Source: Agaribacterium sp. ZY112
GTDB taxonomy: Bacteria; Pseudomonadota; Gammaproteobacteria; Pseudomonadales; Cellvibrionaceae
Assembly: GCF_041346925.1 (NCBI RefSeq)
Contig: NZ_CP166840.1
Coordinates: forward strand, 1,426,001 to 1,490,000
Direction of reading: 5' to 3'
DNA length: 64,000 bases
Shown here: positions 62,840 through 64,000 of the stretch, piece by piece
Numbering within the stretch: position 1 is the stretch's first letter
Layout: each line of letters starts with the position of its first letter
Notes under the pieces: model-generated
Told to the model about the DNA's origin: nothing
The model's input: only the letters and a program-made list of their open reading frames with translations
Database searches by the model: none
Program-made: the position numbers and the translations under genes

Positions 62840-63319
62840 TTTTTTACCTTGGAGGAAACGTATGTTTTTATCTTTAGGACGGATTAGATCAATGCAGCTT
62901 AAACACCGTGAGCTTTAGACACGACAACGAGCTATGCGATCATAGCTCTATTGCAATATCGTTATAGTGAATTTTAGTATAGCAACTGTGGAGAACTGTA
63001 CGGATATAAAGCACTGAGGGGTAACTGAGCTTAAAGCCTGCCTTCAAAGTACCAGGGGGCGCCATGCCACTGTAGATAGACTTCGGTATTGCGACTTCCT
63101 CACCAAGTAAACAGCCCAGCACCAGACTATTGCCTTTAGTGCTAATCAAAGGCAATTTTTCGGACGCTTACTGATCGAAGTTACGAAGCCATAGCTCTCC
63201 CAAACCAACTAAACCAAGCTCACCTAAGGTGCGCGTAATATCTAACTAGCCAAGCGTTCTGCGTGTATTCTCTGAACAGTGTTCGAGCGACAAGTAAGCG
63301 AAACGATATGCGCTGTAAA
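62840..63319. other. Intergenic region between GH50 and GH16 genes with possible decayed element
   Basis: About 480 bases. On the minus strand two short frames look like coding remnants: one ending ELWLRNFDQ-stop near 63170, the other reading SRNTEVYLQWHGAPWYFEGRL-stop near 63030-63090. The second peptide feels familiar from tails beside insertion sequences, but I cannot confirm it. A 71-codon ATG frame (62940-63155) overlaps both in another phase and is not supported. I regard this as non-coding or decayed DNA plus the GH50 promoter. Confidence 0.35.
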
Positions 63320-63354
63320 GCAAAAGATCCGCCGTTAACAAAAATGGCGGATCT
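63320..63354 (-). terminator. Terminator of the GH16 gene
   Basis: A perfect 9-bp stem AGATCCGCC / GGCGGATCT with a 12-nt loop lies 22 nt after the GH16 stop. On the minus strand it is followed by CTTTTG, a short U run. Its GGCGGAT core recurs in the hairpin after the GH50 gene. Confidence 0.7.
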
Positions 63355-63376
63355 CGATTCTCGCATTTATCTATAG

Positions 63377-64000
63377 TCAGGGAGCAAGATCTACACGCTG
63401 ATAACTGCGAATCCAATCAATCTCGAAAATATTATCGGCTTCTATAGATAGCTCATTTACCGTTGGCCAAACTCCTCCGTTTACCTGCCAGCCCTGAGCT
63501 GCGCCGGAGAATAATATTGTTTCTGGCCGACTAAGCCCATTGCCATCCAAGTGCTCATTTGGATCAATCATCTCAGGCCCAGTGACCGTGCGTACCAATA
63601 CACCATCAACGTAATACTCCAGGTGGAAAGGGTCTCGCCAGTAAACGCCAACACGATGAAAACCATCTCTCCAATAAATGTTGTCGGTATGTACGTGCCA
63701 GCTACCAGCATCTTTTGGTTGATAATCTGTTATCGGCGTGGCATCACGATCGAAGGTGTGGTGCGACAAGTGCATACGCTTCGCGTACCACTCGCGACTT
63801 GAGACCGAGCTTTCCGACCAACTGGAGCCGTACGCCTCGACAATATCGATTTCCTCGGCACTGTTATCGCTGAGCATCCAGACCGCATTGGCCATGACAG
63901 AATTCATGACTTTGACGCGTGTTTCGATGAAAGCAGGATAACTAATAGACTGGCGCGCATGAATTGCGCTGAAATAGTTAGTGTTTTGAGCGGCGTCTTT
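63377..64000 (-). CDS. Partial GH16 beta-agarase-type hydrolase
   Basis: The C-terminal 207 residues of a secreted GH16 enzyme; the gene continues past the right edge, since the frame stays open from 63907 to 64000 (YFSAIHARQSISYPAFIETRVKVMNSV). The catalytic motif EEIDIVEAYG (E-x-D-x-x-E) is intact, preceded by NAVWMLSD and followed by FHRVGVYWRDPFHLEYYVDGVLV and EIDWIRSYQRV, the usual GH16 order. The sequence fits the marine agarase/porphyranase branch of GH16; agarase is likely given the neighbouring GH50. The protein ends soon after the catalytic domain (VDLAP), so there is no C-terminal binding module. The ATG at 63907 is internal, not the start. Confidence 0.9.
   Translation of the reverse strand, partial: KDAAQNTNYFSAIHARQSISYPAFIETRVKVMNSVMANAVWMLSDNSAEEIDIVEAYGSSWSESSVSSREWYAKRMHLSHHTFDRDATPITDYQPKDAGSWHVHTDNIYWRDGFHRVGVYWRDPFHLEYYVDGVLVRTVTGPEMIDPNEHLDGNGLSRPETILFSGAAQGWQVNGGVWPTVNELSIEADNIFEIDWIRSYQRVDLAP

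Noticed and set aside
62940..63155. 71-residue minus-strand gene between the agarases
   Set aside because: No ribosome site or recognisable domain; other frames in the same stretch look like remnants, so a real gene is unlikely.
1..64000. tRNA, rRNA or complete insertion sequence genes
   Set aside because: I found no cloverleaf, rRNA segment or transposase by reading; small RNAs cannot be excluded without a covariance-model search.

Overview
The window looks like a chromosomal segment of a marine, agar- and cellulose-degrading gammaproteobacterium, probably near Cellvibrionaceae or related Alteromonas-like lineages. This is an inference. It rests on a GH50 agarase lipoprotein next to a GH16 agarase-type enzyme, a CBM2-GH5 cellulase with a Pro/Ser/Glu/Met linker, TonB-dependent and porin-type outer-membrane proteins, many lipoproteins with typical Gram-negative lipoboxes, and the gammaproteobacterial tesA/ybbA-ybbP arrangement. 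I see no rRNA, tRNA, CRISPR array, prophage or complete insertion sequence.

Layout. 1-4.1 kb: end of a lipoprotein gene, then a small redox/aromatic locus (LysR regulator, Xi-class glutathione transferase translationally overlapping a DODA-type extradiol dioxygenase, divergent GlcG/HbpS protein) with repeated GTTAAC sites. 4.1-10.2 kb: a four-gene operon of two spondin-domain secreted proteins and an OmpR-type two-component system, preceded by three direct TGTGAT repeats phased at 11 bp, and a TonB receptor. 10.3-11.0 kb: a single-domain globin gene broken by a 265-bp MITE-like element and also frameshifted in an A tract. 11.1-14.4 kb: a CadC-like membrane regulator divergent from a SnoaL-like lipoprotein. 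14.4-20.2 kb: GNAT and zinc-ribbon proteins, an O/P-type porin, YghU, an alkyltransferase-like DNA repair protein, a chemotaxis receptor and a parvulin. 20.4-23.6 kb: a large rhomboid protease paired with a zinc-finger membrane protein. 24-33 kb: PhoD-like phosphatase, SYLF protein, thioredoxin-fold proteins, tesA/ybbA-ybbP and a GNAT. 33.4-36.6 kb: a second CadC-like regulator, divergent from a SRPBCC protein. 36.6-46.1 kb: housekeeping and conserved genes (solute-binding protein, 5'-nucleotidase, RluA-type pseudouridine synthase, sulfotransferase, gamma-glutamyltransferase, the TIGR03545/TIGR03546 pair). 46.3-51.1 kb: two exported amidohydrolases and an AraC-type membrane regulator. 51.2-54.8 kb: the GH5 cellulase and a glycosyltransferase. 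54.9-60.0 kb: a TauE exporter and a folate-independent methionine synthase locus (MesD, MesX/DUF1852, MetR-like regulator, flavin reductase). 60.6-64.0 kb: the agarase genes, running off the end.

The most informative points are the doubly disrupted globin, the spondin/two-component operon with its phased repeats and a cUUCGg hairpin between the secreted-protein genes and the regulator genes, the compact oxygen-linked methionine synthase locus, the rhomboid/zinc-finger pair, and two similar arrangements in which a CadC/PD40 regulator faces a small exported protein predicted to have a ligand-binding cone fold.
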